This document shows positions 28,701 to 43,700 of a DNA stretch of 64,000 nucleotides, one piece after another. The notes below the pieces were generated by a model that saw nothing but the letters and a program-made list of their open reading frames with translations, did not search any database and was not told where the DNA came from. Position 1 is the stretch's first letter. Each line of letters begins with the position of its first letter. Both the position numbers and the translations under genes were made by a program. This DNA is from Henricia sp. BOLD:AAB3569 (lineage: Eukaryota; Echinodermata; Asteroidea; Spinulosida; Echinasteridae), in contig JBBELK010000052.1 in NCBI GenBank assembly GCA_037783545.1, positions 2,294,001-2,358,000 of the forward strand. The letters are read 5' to 3'.

Positions 28701-31700
28701 TGCAGGTACCCATTTACTCCTGGGTGGAGAGAGGCAATTTATGGCAAAGTGCCTTGCCCAAATGTTGAATTGCCCAAATGTTGCATTGCTATTGTCATAC
28801 AGTGCAAATAACTCCTACAGCAAGAGTCCATACACTTTTGGACAATAGCAATGCATTTTGTAACATTTCACTTTACACCCACCCCCATATTCAGCTGTGC
28901 TGCACATCCCCCAATTGCTTGAAGGCAGTACACATGATTGGTATCTCGAAGAATTAGAAATGTTCACAGATTTAAACGTAACTTACACGATATAAACATA
29001 ATGACGGTAGAAAACTTCCCCTGAAATGGTTTTGTCTGAAGTGCTATAGTCTTTGTGAAATGAGCAAAACAATGATTTTTCGTCTCGCGAGACGTAAATT
29101 AAATTCGCCATGGACCACTTCGTCCAGAACCACTTCGTCCTGAACCACTTTGTCCAAGTGCCATTTCGCCCCCTATACCACTTCGTCCAAACACTACTTC
29201 GCCCAAAAGCCACTTCACCCCAAAACAACCTTGTGCACAGGCCGTGGTTCGGGCGAAGTGGTTTTAGGGCGAAATTACTGTAAACCCTTTTTTTGGCTGT
29301 TTTCTTAAAAGTTAGACAATCTATGGAAGTGGTTTTTGCTCAGGTTGGTTTTTATTGTGAATATCTTCAATCACACATGGAGATACAACTATTTGTAATA
29401 CATGTAGTTTACCAATCATATATACTATCTTTAATCATTGTTAAGAGGAATAACAGGGCTTTCAAATGATACTAAATTCAGGGAAAATGACTTGGTATTG
29501 GAGAGAAATCTTTATAATTTCTGAACTTTTTTGTGAGGAGTTTAGTTAGATTCGTCTCATATTACTAGAACAATATGGTCTGTCTAAGTTGGCACATGGG
29601 TACCAATCTGCACAAAATCTGGCCCATTATTTTTGTTTTATTTTCATTGTCTAAAGGGCCCCTGAAATGGTGTTTTTATCAATGAAATCTGTGCTATGGA
29701 ACTAGTGCCTTAATTTACAATCATAAAAACCCTACTTGGAAGTTGTTTGGGGAGTTAAAATCAAGGTTTTTGATTTTTATGCTAATGAAAATTTACATAT
29801 GCATGAGCAAAGTGGTGATGTCACATTAAGAAAACACAGGAAAATCTCATTCAACTGTGCACAAAAGTTTCCACATTTTTCTCCAACTTGCTGAAACTTG
29901 TGTAATCCATGACGGTTTAGGTTTGTTTTACATGTTGCCTGTTGCAAACCATGGAAAAACCAAGGCTGGAAACTGCAGCATTTTTCCACAATTCCAGTTT
30001 GAAGTATGTTTTTTCTTTGCTTTTCTGCTGTGTGTTCCTAAAGTGACATGCCCCAAACAGCGCCCTCTTTCTGTGAGTTTATGTGAAGAAATTTTCGAAG
30101 TTGAAAAATGCCACTCTTTATTCATGGGGCATCAAAATGAACAGTAGTATTGTCTTTCTACACAAGTAATCCTTCATATGCAACACAAACTGTGCATAAA
30201 GTTATTGAGCATTTCAGGGCCCTTTAAGTTGTCAAAGCATTTTCCATGATATCTGTAGTTAAAGTGTGACATTTTCACTCCAGTACTCTGTAATGCCCCA
30301 GGTCACTCTTTCGAAACAAAGTGATTTTCTGCCTGGTACATGTTTTGGCTTATTCCATTTCCTCTTGTCCAACTTTTTAGAGATCATTGTGGTTGATCCG
30401 TGTGACAGTCAACCGTGCACTAACGGCGGGACGTGCCGAGGAACGCTCCCAGAGTCGATCTACTCGTGCACCTGTACTGCTGAGTGGACGGGTACAAACT
30501 GCGAAATTGGTAAATTGTTTACAAATTATCTGGGGGTGCAGGCTGTCGATCTGTATGCCGGACGAACTCGTGTGCATTCTTTTTCTAAATAAAAAGCCCC
30601 CTATTGCGGACAGACATATCCCCAGCCCCTATTGCGAATGCGTTTGAAGGCAAAAAACCTTTTCGCTTCCACATCCAAATTGGAGATTGCAAATTTCCTG
30701 TTTTTTTCTCATGGATAGTATTTTGGGGAAGTATTTTATATGATTGTTTGGTTAAAACGAAATCCATTTTCTGGAAAAATCTGGGCACGCTTCTTAAAAG
30801 GCCCATTGTAACATACATAGACGGAACTTCTTGTGAATTCCTGGAACATGGTTATTTTTGTTTGCCTTTTTTCATGGCTCCATTCTCTTTGCATTTTTCA
30901 TCAGATATGAGAACAGTAGACAAGTGCCTGAGCAATCCATGCCTGAACAACGCTACATGTCTAAGCTATCCTGACCGTTATGAGTGTCTGTGTACGGAGC
31001 GGTGGACTGGAGGCAATTGTGAAATAGGTGAGGACAAATACACGCACATGCATGTAACAGGGGAAACCGTATCCCAACTTCATGGAATGACCCATATGCA
31101 AAGCTGGATGAAAATGTTTATAAAATATTTCAAATTTGCACGCGCAAATCAATCTTGTTTTTACACACGATGCACCCTCTGACGTCACAATAAACCAAAA
31201 CATGCCTGGCATTATGCGCTCGCATTTGTTTTACGTCAATTTGGTTTGGGAATGAATTCGCATGTCAAATCGTCTTTGAATTTTGTGACCTTTGGCATCA
31301 TTACTAAACCAAATTTATGCAAAACAGAATGCGCACGCATAACGACGACCAATTTTCAACAGAGGGCACTTTATATATAAACAAAGAGCACATCGTGTGT
31401 ACCATACACATCTGCCTATAGACCTTTATCACGGTGCTGCCATCTTCGCTTTTCCCCTATTAAAATGAACGTAACCAAAGCGAGGCTTGCCGAAATAAAA
31501 TAGTTTGGCCCCGTGTTGAAATTGTTCATTGTGTGCATCACAATGACATGCGCGGTGCGATCAAGAAAACGCGCAGCGCAGACATTGATTCTCTTAAAAC
31601 AACAATGGAAGACTGCACGTGCAGACACGCACACGCACTGATCATGCCCGACACGTACACGTACTATGCAGTGGGGAACAAGACAAAGATGGATGTACCG

Positions 31701-34700
31701 TGATAAAGGTCTATTGAAATACCCATACAGAGAACAAACATTTTAGAGAAGAAAATGCCAACCTTGGGGTCAACTTGGGGCAAGATGTGAACAAAAAAGG
31801 GCACGTGGCCTGTTAGAAATTCTATTATTTTTAATTCTGATTCCAATTTCTAGATCGTGCGAGCATCGACAAGTGCGCAAGCTCGCCGTGCCAGAACGCA
31901 GGCACTTGTGCGAGCTTCTTTGACCATTACGAGTGTACGTGTTCAGAGGAATGGACGGGAGTAAACTGCGATGAAGGTAACGAAACTAAACTTGCCAAAC
32001 GGGTGTTTTGTCAGTTGGATCAATAAATTAGGCATTGCTTGGAACGTGGGAAGGGGTGTTTGGACCCCCTTCTCTCAAGAGCCTCTCACTGGTTCGACCT
32101 ACTGATCACTTTTCTGAATCAAGTTAAATTTTGTATTTATTTTTTTGTGTGGGTGTGTCACCCTTTAGATGTTTAGGCGCGAGGTCAAAATATACCGGGG
32201 TCTGTATACCGGGAAACGGTACATAAACGATACACTGCAGTTTTCAGTGAACAAGCAAACGATTCATCTTGTCTGGCCAGATGATAGATAATTGGCAATG
32301 TTCAACCCGGCCCACGTTCGCTGAACAATAGGGAGCTTATCGGATTACGGGCCATTGTGTGACTACTCCTGGCTGACTCGCCACTATTTATCACGTGACC
32401 GCCCGAACAAGGGCGTTTAACCACAACCCATTCATGCCCCTAAGTGCGACCAGCTGGAGGGTCGGGCGGCTCCCTTTGAAGTCAGCCGCCAGTAGCAGCC
32501 TTTTGTTCCCTTCATGCAGGCGGCTAGTTGTAAACCTGTCAATCATCAACCAACCCAGCAAGTTGGAAACGGTTCCCTTCAAACCGGCACACAGTTTTCT
32601 GTCAACAGAGAAACGATTTAAAGAGGGATTAACTCTAATTGTTTCCCAGTATACAGACCGTTTCTATTTTGACCTCGTGCCTTATAGGCCTTTTCCGATT
32701 AGAACAATCATCTTGGGGTGGCTCATCACCCCAAAGTTGTGACTCACCCAATGTCTATTCACTTTTGTTACTCTTAAACTTGCCCGGGGGGAACTCGCCC
32801 CAGAGATCGGCACTTGGTCCCTCATATGAACAAGTGAAAACTCACCCCTGCCCTTTTCCCACTACTTTTCTTGCCCTGGGGAGTGTCTCGCCCCAGGGCC
32901 AACATTTTTAACCCTGGTCCGGAGCAGGGTTGAACTCGCCCCGGTGAAAGAGCAATCTCGGGTTGGCGCGGGGGTTAGGATTTCAAGTGGGAATCATTTT
33001 CTCCCTAGCGTTGCCCCTGGGCCTCCTCCTAGATTTTTTTTATAGTGGGAAAAGGCCGTATGTGTTATATTATTCGTGAATAACATTTTTACTTGATGCA
33101 TCATAAAGGTGTCAAATACACCGATCCAGTGGGCCTCGCCCACACTGCACCTAGCGACATTGGAATATATACTCTCCAACAAAAGAAACTGTGCATGGTA
33201 TTCTCCGACATTGTTAGAAAAAGGTTATGCACTCAAAACCTGCTCATGGCATAGTGCAGGACTTTAGGCATGCCTGGGTGTTGATTTCACAATAGGGGTC
33301 CTACAGGTTGTTATGTAACAGAATTCCATAAAGTTCAGGTCTCGTTAGCAAGCCGTATAAAAGTACTACCCAAAAGTCAATATTCTCTTTCATGCGCGTG
33401 TCATTTGCTCCATGAGGCGAAGATGCACAGCAGTGATTAATGCACAAGGGGGACGCACTCGATCCTGACTTTGTGACTTCAATATTGGCAAGTCAGTTTT
33501 CAGCAACCTCTGAGAACACGAAGAACACATTTTGTACATTTCAAGTTCGGTTAACCATTTGAAAGATTTCATGGACTTTCATTAACAGTTTATTCCAGCG
33601 AGTTATCTGCCATGGCTGAAAAAATACAGCAATTTTTATCATGCACAGTTTCTTTTGTTGGAGAGTATATAAATGTATACTCACAATCTAATCATCAGAT
33701 TGTATGGGTCACCAAAAAGACCATATGGATCTTCATTGTCCTTCAAAATTTTTACAAGGGTGAACTGATGTAGACAATAAATACGGGGGGAAAAAGTTAT
33801 ATCTCTCTAATTTCATAAATCTCTTCATACTCTCAATTGATATTCCAACCAACCTAAACAACAAAAATGTTTAACTCATTTTTCCCCTGAGGACAGGAAG
33901 TACAACACATTTATGTAATACAGAGTAATCTTTTCGTCCTTGTACATGTAGAAAAAGAAAGGTACGTTTTCCATATTTCTATTGCATTTGGAAGTACTTG
34001 GGCATTTTGTTTTTCAGTTCATAATTTTGTGATATTTTGCATGTGCTTGTATTTTATTGCAATAGCCCGCAAGTGAGATTACATATTAAACTGCTCCGCG
34101 CGTTTGTTTTTGCATACGGCGAGTTCACTGTATTTTGTATAGTACACTGCAACTGATTGGGAGGCAACTAGCCCCCAGGTGCTGGAGCCACCTCTAAAGA
34201 GTTTCTAAAGAGATTTTGATAACAGATTTTTATTGTAGCGATGCACCAAATTCACGGAGCAATACTATACAGTTTTTGAATACTCCAAACACAATCTCAT
34301 GAACCCTTGTGCGATGTGGTTTCGTTTTAGCGCTGATGTCATCTCTCATCCAATCTATTGCATAAGAGCAAAACTGCTTTCACGAACGGTACAGTGATTT
34401 GAGCATGCCTGCCACTAAGGACCGATAAGGTTGAGTACTGTAAAAGCCAATATTTTCGCGTATAGATATTTTCGCGCATTTCAACAGGTACTGACATTTT
34501 TGCGAGTTGTTATTTTCGCGGATGGAAATTGTCACATTAACATTCACAGAATTGCCTCATTAAAATTACATTTAGTAAGTAAAACACTTTCAAGAATGCA
34601 GGCCTACCATCGATTAATAAATAATACAGCGCGTCAATCGTAAGTTACCAAGCACAGTAGCGCTCACACAGTGTGCAACCGTGACCTAGTTTAATAGGCA

Positions 34701-37700
34701 AGCCTAAACACGCATGATGGGTGATTGCACGTTGCGGTATAGCGAGGTGTGCGCTGTGTGCAGCTATAGGCCCGTGAAGTGTACACAGCTATAGGCGCGC
34801 TAGGGGCATGCAACACGTGTCAAGTACAGTACAACAAGGTCATGACCTGATTAGTATTGTATCGGGTTGCCGACCTTTTGTTTCAGGGATCGCCACAATT
34901 GTTGCAAACAATATTTTCGCGGGCTCTGTCTGGTGCGCGAAAGGCGCAAAAATAAAACCACCGCGAATATTTCAGCTTTTACAGTAGTCAATGACATTAT
35001 ATCACGATTTTATTCTATTCATTACCTCTTTTCCAGACATTGACGAGTGCTCGCTCACTATAAGTCCATGCCACAATGGCGGAACGTGCTTGAACATCGA
35101 GGGCGGTTTTAACTGCACATGCCCACATGGCTGGCATAGCAAGAACTGCGAACTAGGTGAGACAAGTTGAAATGCCTCCAGTAAGTTACTATATAAATAT
35201 AAAATTAGAAGCTTTTGCGGATACCGTGCGTTTCTGATACTATACAGTAGAGAGCCCCAATCCGATGTGCGTCCACGCTGCGTCCTTTTCATGAAAAATT
35301 ATACTCGTGCGGTATATTCTCACATCACCCTAATACTTACCATACCTCATACATATTCATAAACATAAGTCCCGTATTCATTGGCCCATTCACCGTCACA
35401 TGCCAGTGGTTATTTTTGCTGTTTACCAGCACACGAACGCTTGGATCCACTCGCATCGCAAATGCGCAAGTGTAGTAAACTATCCTCCAGCTACCCAGGA
35501 AACAGTTTACTGCGCATGCCTTTCACGACGAAGCCGGTGATATGCGCAGCGGGTACAATGCACACATGAGGTGAGTGAACAGCTGCCGATTTCACGAAAC
35601 TTTACGAAACTTCACGAAACTTTAAGCAATTGGGCAAGTCCACTTATGACATAAATTATTGTGCAAGTTGCACAATAAGTTGCGACGCATTTCACGAAAG
35701 TTGCGCCACATTTGGATATGGCGCAACTCGCCGACTTGGGCCATAAAATGTGGCATAACTTGCGTAATGGTTTATGGTAGCGTAAGTTAGAAAAATGTGT
35801 TGTAGGACAGTGAAAAATGCCGATAATGCAGCTAGCTACATGTACACGTGCTTATTTACCGCATCGTCAACAAACTGAACCCCGGCCTTCTGTTAGTAGA
35901 AAACGGCCTTTTATCATCAGTGAAATCTGCGACGTGATGCATGATGAGCGAGCGACATGAGCGATGGCAGCCATGATGACAGTGCAAAATTTGTGAAAAC
36001 AACGACGTATGTTTTATGTATGACTATTTATCAAGCGCAAACATCAAATACTCGTTGATAAAACTAGAAATTATCCTCGTCCTTGAAGTTACAAGTGATA
36101 AAGTGAAAAAATGAACGTTGCGCAGCTAAGGAGAGTTTCGTGAAATCGATCTTGGGTTTATCGCTCGGTCCCGTTGGATACAACTTATCCAAGGTTTACT
36201 GTCATTTTTCATTTGTGTGATAAATAATAAAAGACCTTGTCTTTCTCGTGTTCTGTTTAAAGTTTTTCTGCATCCTCACATAAATGTTTGTATTTTTTAT
36301 CCATTCTACAACTCACAGAGTGTCTAGACAACAACAAGAACTGCAAGTATTGGGCGGCAGTTGGGGAATGTAAAATCAACCCTAACTACATGCTGATTTA
36401 CTGTCAGAAATCATGTGGAGTTTGCCAACAATACAGTAAGAAATAATTGTTAGGTAATTTTTTAAAATTTTATTAAAGGCCATTTTATAATTTGCAGAAG
36501 AAACATTTTGTTTATAAAATCCAGGAACAAAAACATTACATAACAAAAGAATAATGTTGATAATTGTAGAAATTTCAGCCACATAAATGCAGTAATACCT
36601 CAAAAAACCTTAAAAATCTAGTCATGGTTTTTGTGTTGAGTGAATGGTTAAAAAATGGAAGGGACAACACTTGTTTGAAGTGTATTTAAAGGCACAGGCT
36701 CGTCAGCAATGCGCGCCCGCCAAATGTGTGCCACGCAATACGCAGCTCCATAGCAAAGGCATGGAGCTGCGTGTTTCGAGCACGAATTTGGCGGGCGCGC
36801 ATTGCTGACGAGCCTGTGCCCTTTAATCAAAAATAGTACCGATGTATTGCCCCGTGCATAAACCTTCATGAGAATCAGAGAATCTTGTTTTCAACGTCGG
36901 CAACCCAATGCATAGTTCCGACCTGTCAATCACCCGAACCCGCCGACCAATCACAACAGAGCTAGCGGATGTCACCCACATAGGTCAAAGTGCACTGTAC
37001 GCTCACAACAACATGATCACGCGATATGTTGTGCCGGCCCCATACAATTTGTACAGTGTTGTATGCGACGATCCGGGTGAAATTTTGGTTTCAAGGCCAG
37101 TCGTTTCGTTGTTCAAAGGTACGAAACCTATATTTTGTAATGATATGACATCTCTGTATTACTGGCCCTTTACTCGGTATGTTCTAAGATAACTGTCGAC
37201 CCTGAAACATGAATACCTTTGAGTTTTCTTCAATGAATCTGTGCTTTCCGTTGAAAGTCCCATTGCTTTGTGCGTTGTGTGTCGCCATTTTTGACGATAG
37301 CGTGTGAGCCATAGCAACAATGTCCAAGGGGGCGGGGTTAACTGGGCAAAATCGGAACTATGCATTAATCTTGATGATAAACGGTGTTGTAGTCGAGTCA
37401 CCAATATTGAGTCCAAGTCTTGAGTCAATGCAACTATGTGCTGCGCCATATTTAAAATTTTGAAAGGGATGATGACGTCAACCATGCAATGATTGCTTGG
37501 ATCATGTCATAATTGATGCCTTGTTTCCCGACTCCCACACGCCGTGAAGTATGTAAAAATCCGTTGCGTCCTGACTCGCGCTCTCTCAAGTCCGAGCGCC
37601 GAATTGCAGAAGATGGCGACTTACATGAAGCGTACAGAGTTAGGCAACCCTTTGCAAGTGTTGTCCCTTCCTTTAAAAAGAAACAAACATCCAAGGAAAA

Positions 37701-40700
37701 GACTCTTTGCACGGTCGGCCATGACAGGGGCAGATATTCATATGTAAATGATGTGACAATACACCCACAGAGAGCCTACTTGTGTGTGACACGTAGTGAC
37801 AATGTGACCGTCATGGGTGCCTGTGCAAAGGGTCTATTTTAAAGCAATTTCTTTTAGGTTTTAGAAGGAGAGGTGTTAGTGCATTAAAGAGACACACCGG
37901 CTTACTGTTTACATAATGTAGCAATTTAGCATCCTTGACAATAATATTTCGATGGTCGTTGTGAAAAAAATTATCAAAATGTCACGTAATTAACTAGAAA
38001 TGTTTAAAATTAACACAAGAGACAAATGTTGGGCTATACGCTTTACCAGCGGTCGCGATGTATTATGTATCATGTGTTTGTAAATTAGGTGGCGTTCGAT
38101 ATGGGTCGACACGTGTTTAACCTCGATTCCTTGTTTTCCCCGACTCATCACACCTTGCATGATCCCTGATGTCAGCGCCGACTCGAGGAAGCAACTCGAA
38201 CGCAACGTTTTGGTGTCTTTAGTGCCCTCAATAGGCCTATGCTGTTTTTTCTTCGGATATTATTTTTCGCCGCGAAAGCGAAGCGAAGACACGAAAATCT
38301 GAGAGATTCTCTCGTCCATATCAACACCCAGAAACCCTTCTTATGACATCTGTTGGCAGATTTGTGTACAAATTGGAAAATACGGTGTGTACATAGTGTT
38401 CGTATTATTTACCAACAAGAAGAGAAACCAACCGCGAATGACAAAAGCAACTCACATTTCGCGCTGGTTTCTACGGCTGGAAATACAACTAACTCATAAG
38501 ACCACGTGACTTTTCGGAACCAGAGTCTGAATGTTTGAAAAATGCTCAAAAATGGCCAAATTTGACGGCGTCTTTTCAGGATATATATAATTTACTCTGG
38601 AAAGCGCTTCAGAATAATGTATGGGTCTACATGTATTTCGAGCCCAAAATAGCCCAACAAAGCCGGTGTGTCCCTTTAATAAAAGGGAAGAGTGTGTTGA
38701 GGTATATGGGCAGTTGGGGGAGCCCCTCTGTCGCCTGCTGGGTATACAAGTTCACTTTTTTATAGCAGTCTTTTGCATTGTTTGTGTATTTATCCTCTAA
38801 CTTCAGATTGTTTTAAACAAGTTGTGATTATGTTCCTCTTGTTTTTCAGTTTGCGAAGATTCACACGAGAGCTGTCCAAAATGGAAGGAACTCGGGGAGT
38901 GCACTAAAAACCCATACTACATGTTGGCCCATTGCCATTACAGTTGTGGTGTGTGCCTTGATGGTAGGTGGCCAACAAACTACCAATAATTGTGGAATAT
39001 CAACGGTCAAGAAAAGCATATTTTGCTCAGTACGAAACAGTAAATGTGGTCGTATCATGTTAAAGGCCCACTGAATCATTTGCAATGACCCAAAATGTTA
39101 ATCAATAAATTGACTCGGAAAACTTTCCTCAAAGTAAAGATTGAATCGGTACTATCCAATGAAATGTTTCCGCCGGAGATGATATAATTTTACCAGAAAA
39201 AAATTCCATGAAGATGAATTTTATTTAGATCATTTGCGAACGATTTACTTTGGACCCTGCCCTCATAAAGCCCCAAAGAAAAGAAAAACTTTGCTTCTGG
39301 TTTCCCGACCAACCCTATTTTTACGTGTGATCCAAACTTTTATGTTCAAGATTTTTATTTTTTTAATGTAAAAATTGGAAATGAAAATCAAGAAAGAAAC
39401 AAACGTGGATTGTAGTCCTTATTTATTAAAGTTTAAATATGATATAGAAAGTCAAACGATTTAACTGGCGCCTTTCCATACATGTACGTACGTTATCAGT
39501 CCCTTTTGCGTGTGTTTTCTCATGGTTTCCTCGACTTCAGCGGCACCATCGCACAATCTTCCTCACAAGTACAAACATTTTTACCAGTGAATATCTAAAC
39601 CCTCTCGCTTCAGAAAACATATATAGCATGATACTTCATTTTAAATTAAATAAGGTTTACCGTCTATCGATATAAAGAAACTTACGATCATTCTTTCAAC
39701 TCCTTAAAAATCAAAATAGCACACGTACGAAACCACTCTTTAAAATATTTGTTTGGAGAAAAAAAAATAGAATTTGCTGAGAACCACGGACTATAACTTT
39801 AAGACTTCTTTAACTTTACATTACAGATGAGTGTGCGAGCAGCCCGTGCCAAAATGGCGCTACCTGTGTGGACGGTGTTGACTCCTATACCTGCACATGT
39901 GCACAGGGCTTTGAAGGCGTCAACTGTGAAATAGGTAACCAACATAATTGATGTACTTAAGCTTGTGCCGATGGCAATATTCGATACTATCGCGATTATT
40001 TTTAAAAAAAAGTTCCACTGACCACATCAGTCAATTTTTTAATTGTTTTCCCCTGATTAAATGTGTACGCAACGATCGACATCGGCCGGACAGCTGTGGA
40101 GGCCTCGGTACATTTTTACATGTACGTACAGTTGCCATTGCATACTTGTGTGTGTGGCCATTTTCTAAACACTTTGTCTACGTTCCGGCTTCATGCAATA
40201 CGCCATCGGAACAACACAGAGCGTAGCATGAAAAACGACTGGTAAAAGACTACTAGGGGTATCGCAATTGAGCAATTGGAAATACCCCTCTAGGCGATCG
40301 CTGCGTGTTGTGTACAGACAAGTTTCTGCAACCAGACCATTTTGGCATGATTTGTCATTCAAAAGACTGGTCGGGCATTAGACGGATGGTTTTGAGGATG
40401 TTGGCTTGTCAAGCACTCGCCGAGTAAACCGGTATGTCAGCCAGAGTCGATAACGCATAACGTCCAGGGCACAGTCCCGCTAAAAATTAAACTTTCTTCA
40501 CAATTTCCTTGGAAAGTAGGCACCGTACGATACCCTACCTAATGCGAATCCTTTTTAGTGAGGTAAGACAACATATTGTGAGTTACGGCGTCTCAAACTG
40601 CATTTCAAAAACAAGTTAAGATGCTTTGGGATCATCTGCATCGCGATTATTTCCATGCCATCGTAGACCGCAATTGTTAAAAAGCGCCACACACGGGTCG

Positions 40701-43700
40701 AGGGCCACACACGGGTCGAGGGCCACACACGCGTCGAGGGCCACACACGAGTCGAGGGCCACGTTGATAATTTGTACATGTAGTGTGAAAAGATCAGTCT
40801 ACTTAACACGTGTTGGACAACCAGGAGGTTTTCCGTAGTGAGAAAAGTCCCTAATTTTGGTATTTTGTCTTTTTTCCAGATATTGACGAATGCCTCAGCC
40901 AGCCATGTATGAATAATGGTACATGTGCAGACAGGCCCAATGGATTTGAGTGCATGTGCACTGAGTTGTATCAGGGTGTCATGTGTGAATTAGGTATGGA
41001 ATCTAATGACTTCTCGTAAAACTGACCTCAATTATTTTGGAAAAAGTAGTAAATAGCCAAAGTGTGTTTTTGTTTTTTTTCTAGACAGTCATCTGTTTAA
41101 CATTATTGAGTTTGAATTAATGAACCATTGAGTGTAAAATACTTTTCTTATTAGTAATACTTTGCCTCACTTTTTTCATTAATGATACTGCTCAAATGAA
41201 ATTGTTCTTCTTTCCAAACCCTCCCTCCCCCTTCCCCCAAGCCTTTAATTTTTAATTTTTGGTTACCTGCCCCAACCGAGAAAATTGTGCAGAACCAGTA
41301 TCTTTTTTCTAAAAAAATCAACAAAAAATAAAAAGTGTTTGTGTCTACCTGAAACCTTAATTTTGTGTACATTAACTTTGCTTTTTTTTTAGCGGTGTGC
41401 CAAACGAATCAAATATTCAAATATTCGATCTTCCATCGAATGTTCGAATAGCATTTTACCGAATCGAATATTCGGTATCATTTACTGTAAAAAACACAAA
41501 AAGGCCGGGAAAGAAGAAAAAAAAGCCGGGGAAATTTTGAGAAAATTTGAACTTTGCAGATTACCTTGTAATACAGGATCATGAAATTTTCCTCATTAGA
41601 AGACGAAAGTTCTATTAACAGAACTGTATTTATCAAAGCTCGATGTATGTTTTCTAGATGTGGATTTCTGCTCAAGCGACCCTTGTCTTAATAACGGCAC
41701 TTGTGCTGACGATCTCGCAGGCTACAACTGTACATGTTCTGAAGGGTTTGAAGGAACAAACTGCGAAATCAGTAAGTTATGTGCTTCATATGTTTTTTCC
41801 TTTGCAATTTACGTCATTAAAACCATCCAGAGGATATTTGGTGGTTAACTTGGTACGCATGTGTCAGCGTTGAATAGTTGGGTACATATATTTCTCTGAT
41901 TAAGAGTCTACTTTGCTAATATACTCATACATGTACCTCCCAACTAGTCCGATTTTATCGTATTTGTTCCGATTTTTAAGTGTTAAAAGTGTTGAAAAAA
42001 AGAACCTGGGCTAGGCGAAGTGATATTTGAGTCGAGTTGGTAAACGGTCGACTTGACCTGACTCCCCACGCGCGCCGCATGTGTTGCGTACATGAAAACG
42101 GGTGTGTTCAGGAATACGGTCTATTGGGATACCAGGGGCCAATTTCATAGAGCTGCTTAAGCATGAAAAATTGCTTAAGCATGAAAAACTTTGCTTGATA
42201 AAATGAGGTTACCGGCAAAAATTTCATGAGATTGTCATGGTAATGAAACAGTCCTCTAACACTGGTCATATGCTACTTCTATTACATGAGGATTTCACTG
42301 GTAAAGTTCTCTACTAGGCAAGTGTTTTTTGTGCTTAAGCAAATTTTTGTGCTTAAACACCTCTATGAAATTGGGCCCAGAGAGTAGTGACACGCAGCAT
42401 GTGGTAACGCAACGGCTTGGCTGCTCTTGAGCTACCATCTGTAACCTTGCAAGACAATACAGAGACACTAACACTGTAGCTGATCGCTATTGGTTTGGTG
42501 GACCAGGATCACAACTCGCGCCGAAGATCGTCACATTCTGCTTCAGCATCTTTGAGACCGCTTCTGATCTAAAACTCGCCCAACTCCAGGCCTTAAAATT
42601 CCTCGGAACTGAGATTCATCGCTGAAGAGGACTTGCCGCCACTCCAGCCGCATTCACCTCAAGTGCTGCTGGCTCTATCTTAACCTGTTCTAAAGATGAA
42701 TCAGTTGCAGGACCGGACCTCAATACGCTCTTCTTGCATAAAGATCAAAGGAATGCAGCCGTCAGCTGACTGTAGAATCAACTGCTCTAAATCGAGGTGT
42801 TCCTGCAGGTGTGCAAGTTGCAGATCAGAAGTGGTCTTAAAGATGCTTACGCAGAATGTGACCATCTTTGGCGCGAGTTCTGATCCTTGGTCTACCAAAC
42901 AGTTGGCGATCAGCTACAGTGTTAGTGTCTCTGTATCGTCTTGGAAGGTTACAGATGGTAGCCTGGGAGCAGTCAAGGCATTACGCTACCACACGCTGCG
43001 TGTCACCACTCTTAAGCATACCAATTGCACAGAGGCGTTGGTCACTGGTCAGGCGCCGCGTGTTCAATATGAACTGTTTTTCTGAGCGTGTGTATGGCAA
43101 TGTTCGGTGTAGGCAAATGAAATAATGCAAGTCTCTACCCCAAGGTTTGCTTTCAGCAGAAAGGTCAAATTTGGCAGTTCACAAGTAGAGAGGCACTCAA
43201 GCATGTCATGCTCAATGTCGGGTTACCGATTGGTGAAATTTACAAAATAGGAATAGCTGCCATCATTCATCAACGTTTTAACATAGATGCACACAAAAAG
43301 AAAAAGAAAACAATCTTCATAAGTTTCTTTTGATGTTTAGTATAGAAGGATTAGACACTTGTGGGACATTTTGAGCCGTGTCTACATTGGACTTGTCTTT
43401 CGGGAGGTTTTACTGAGACGATGGTAAAATGAAAAAGGGCTAAATGTTACTGCTGTCTGCATTGGACTTAAAATGGGAAAAGTACCCATCGTATTGGTAA
43501 GTTCTCCCCCAAAACGTCCAATGCAGACAGGCCTTTGGTTCTTTCCTGTTACTTAAGCTGCAAGGGAAATTTGTACAGGGAAGTTTAAGAAAGGTATGTT
43601 TGAATTTAAGTTTTTATTACATTTGCTAAAAAACACCCAGATATTAATGAATGCCTGAGTTCACCGTGCCGCAACGGAGGTGTGTGCCAGGACCAAGCCA

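Noticed and set aside
30604-31182. Single-exon gene of 192 codons
   Set aside because: Only the 30905-31027 part is an EGF exon; the rest is intron and family M sequence read through by chance.
36319-38963. Stand-alone ShK-type toxin gene
   Set aside because: The two ShKT exons are in frame with EGF exons on both sides and share their intron phase, so they are modules of the host gene.
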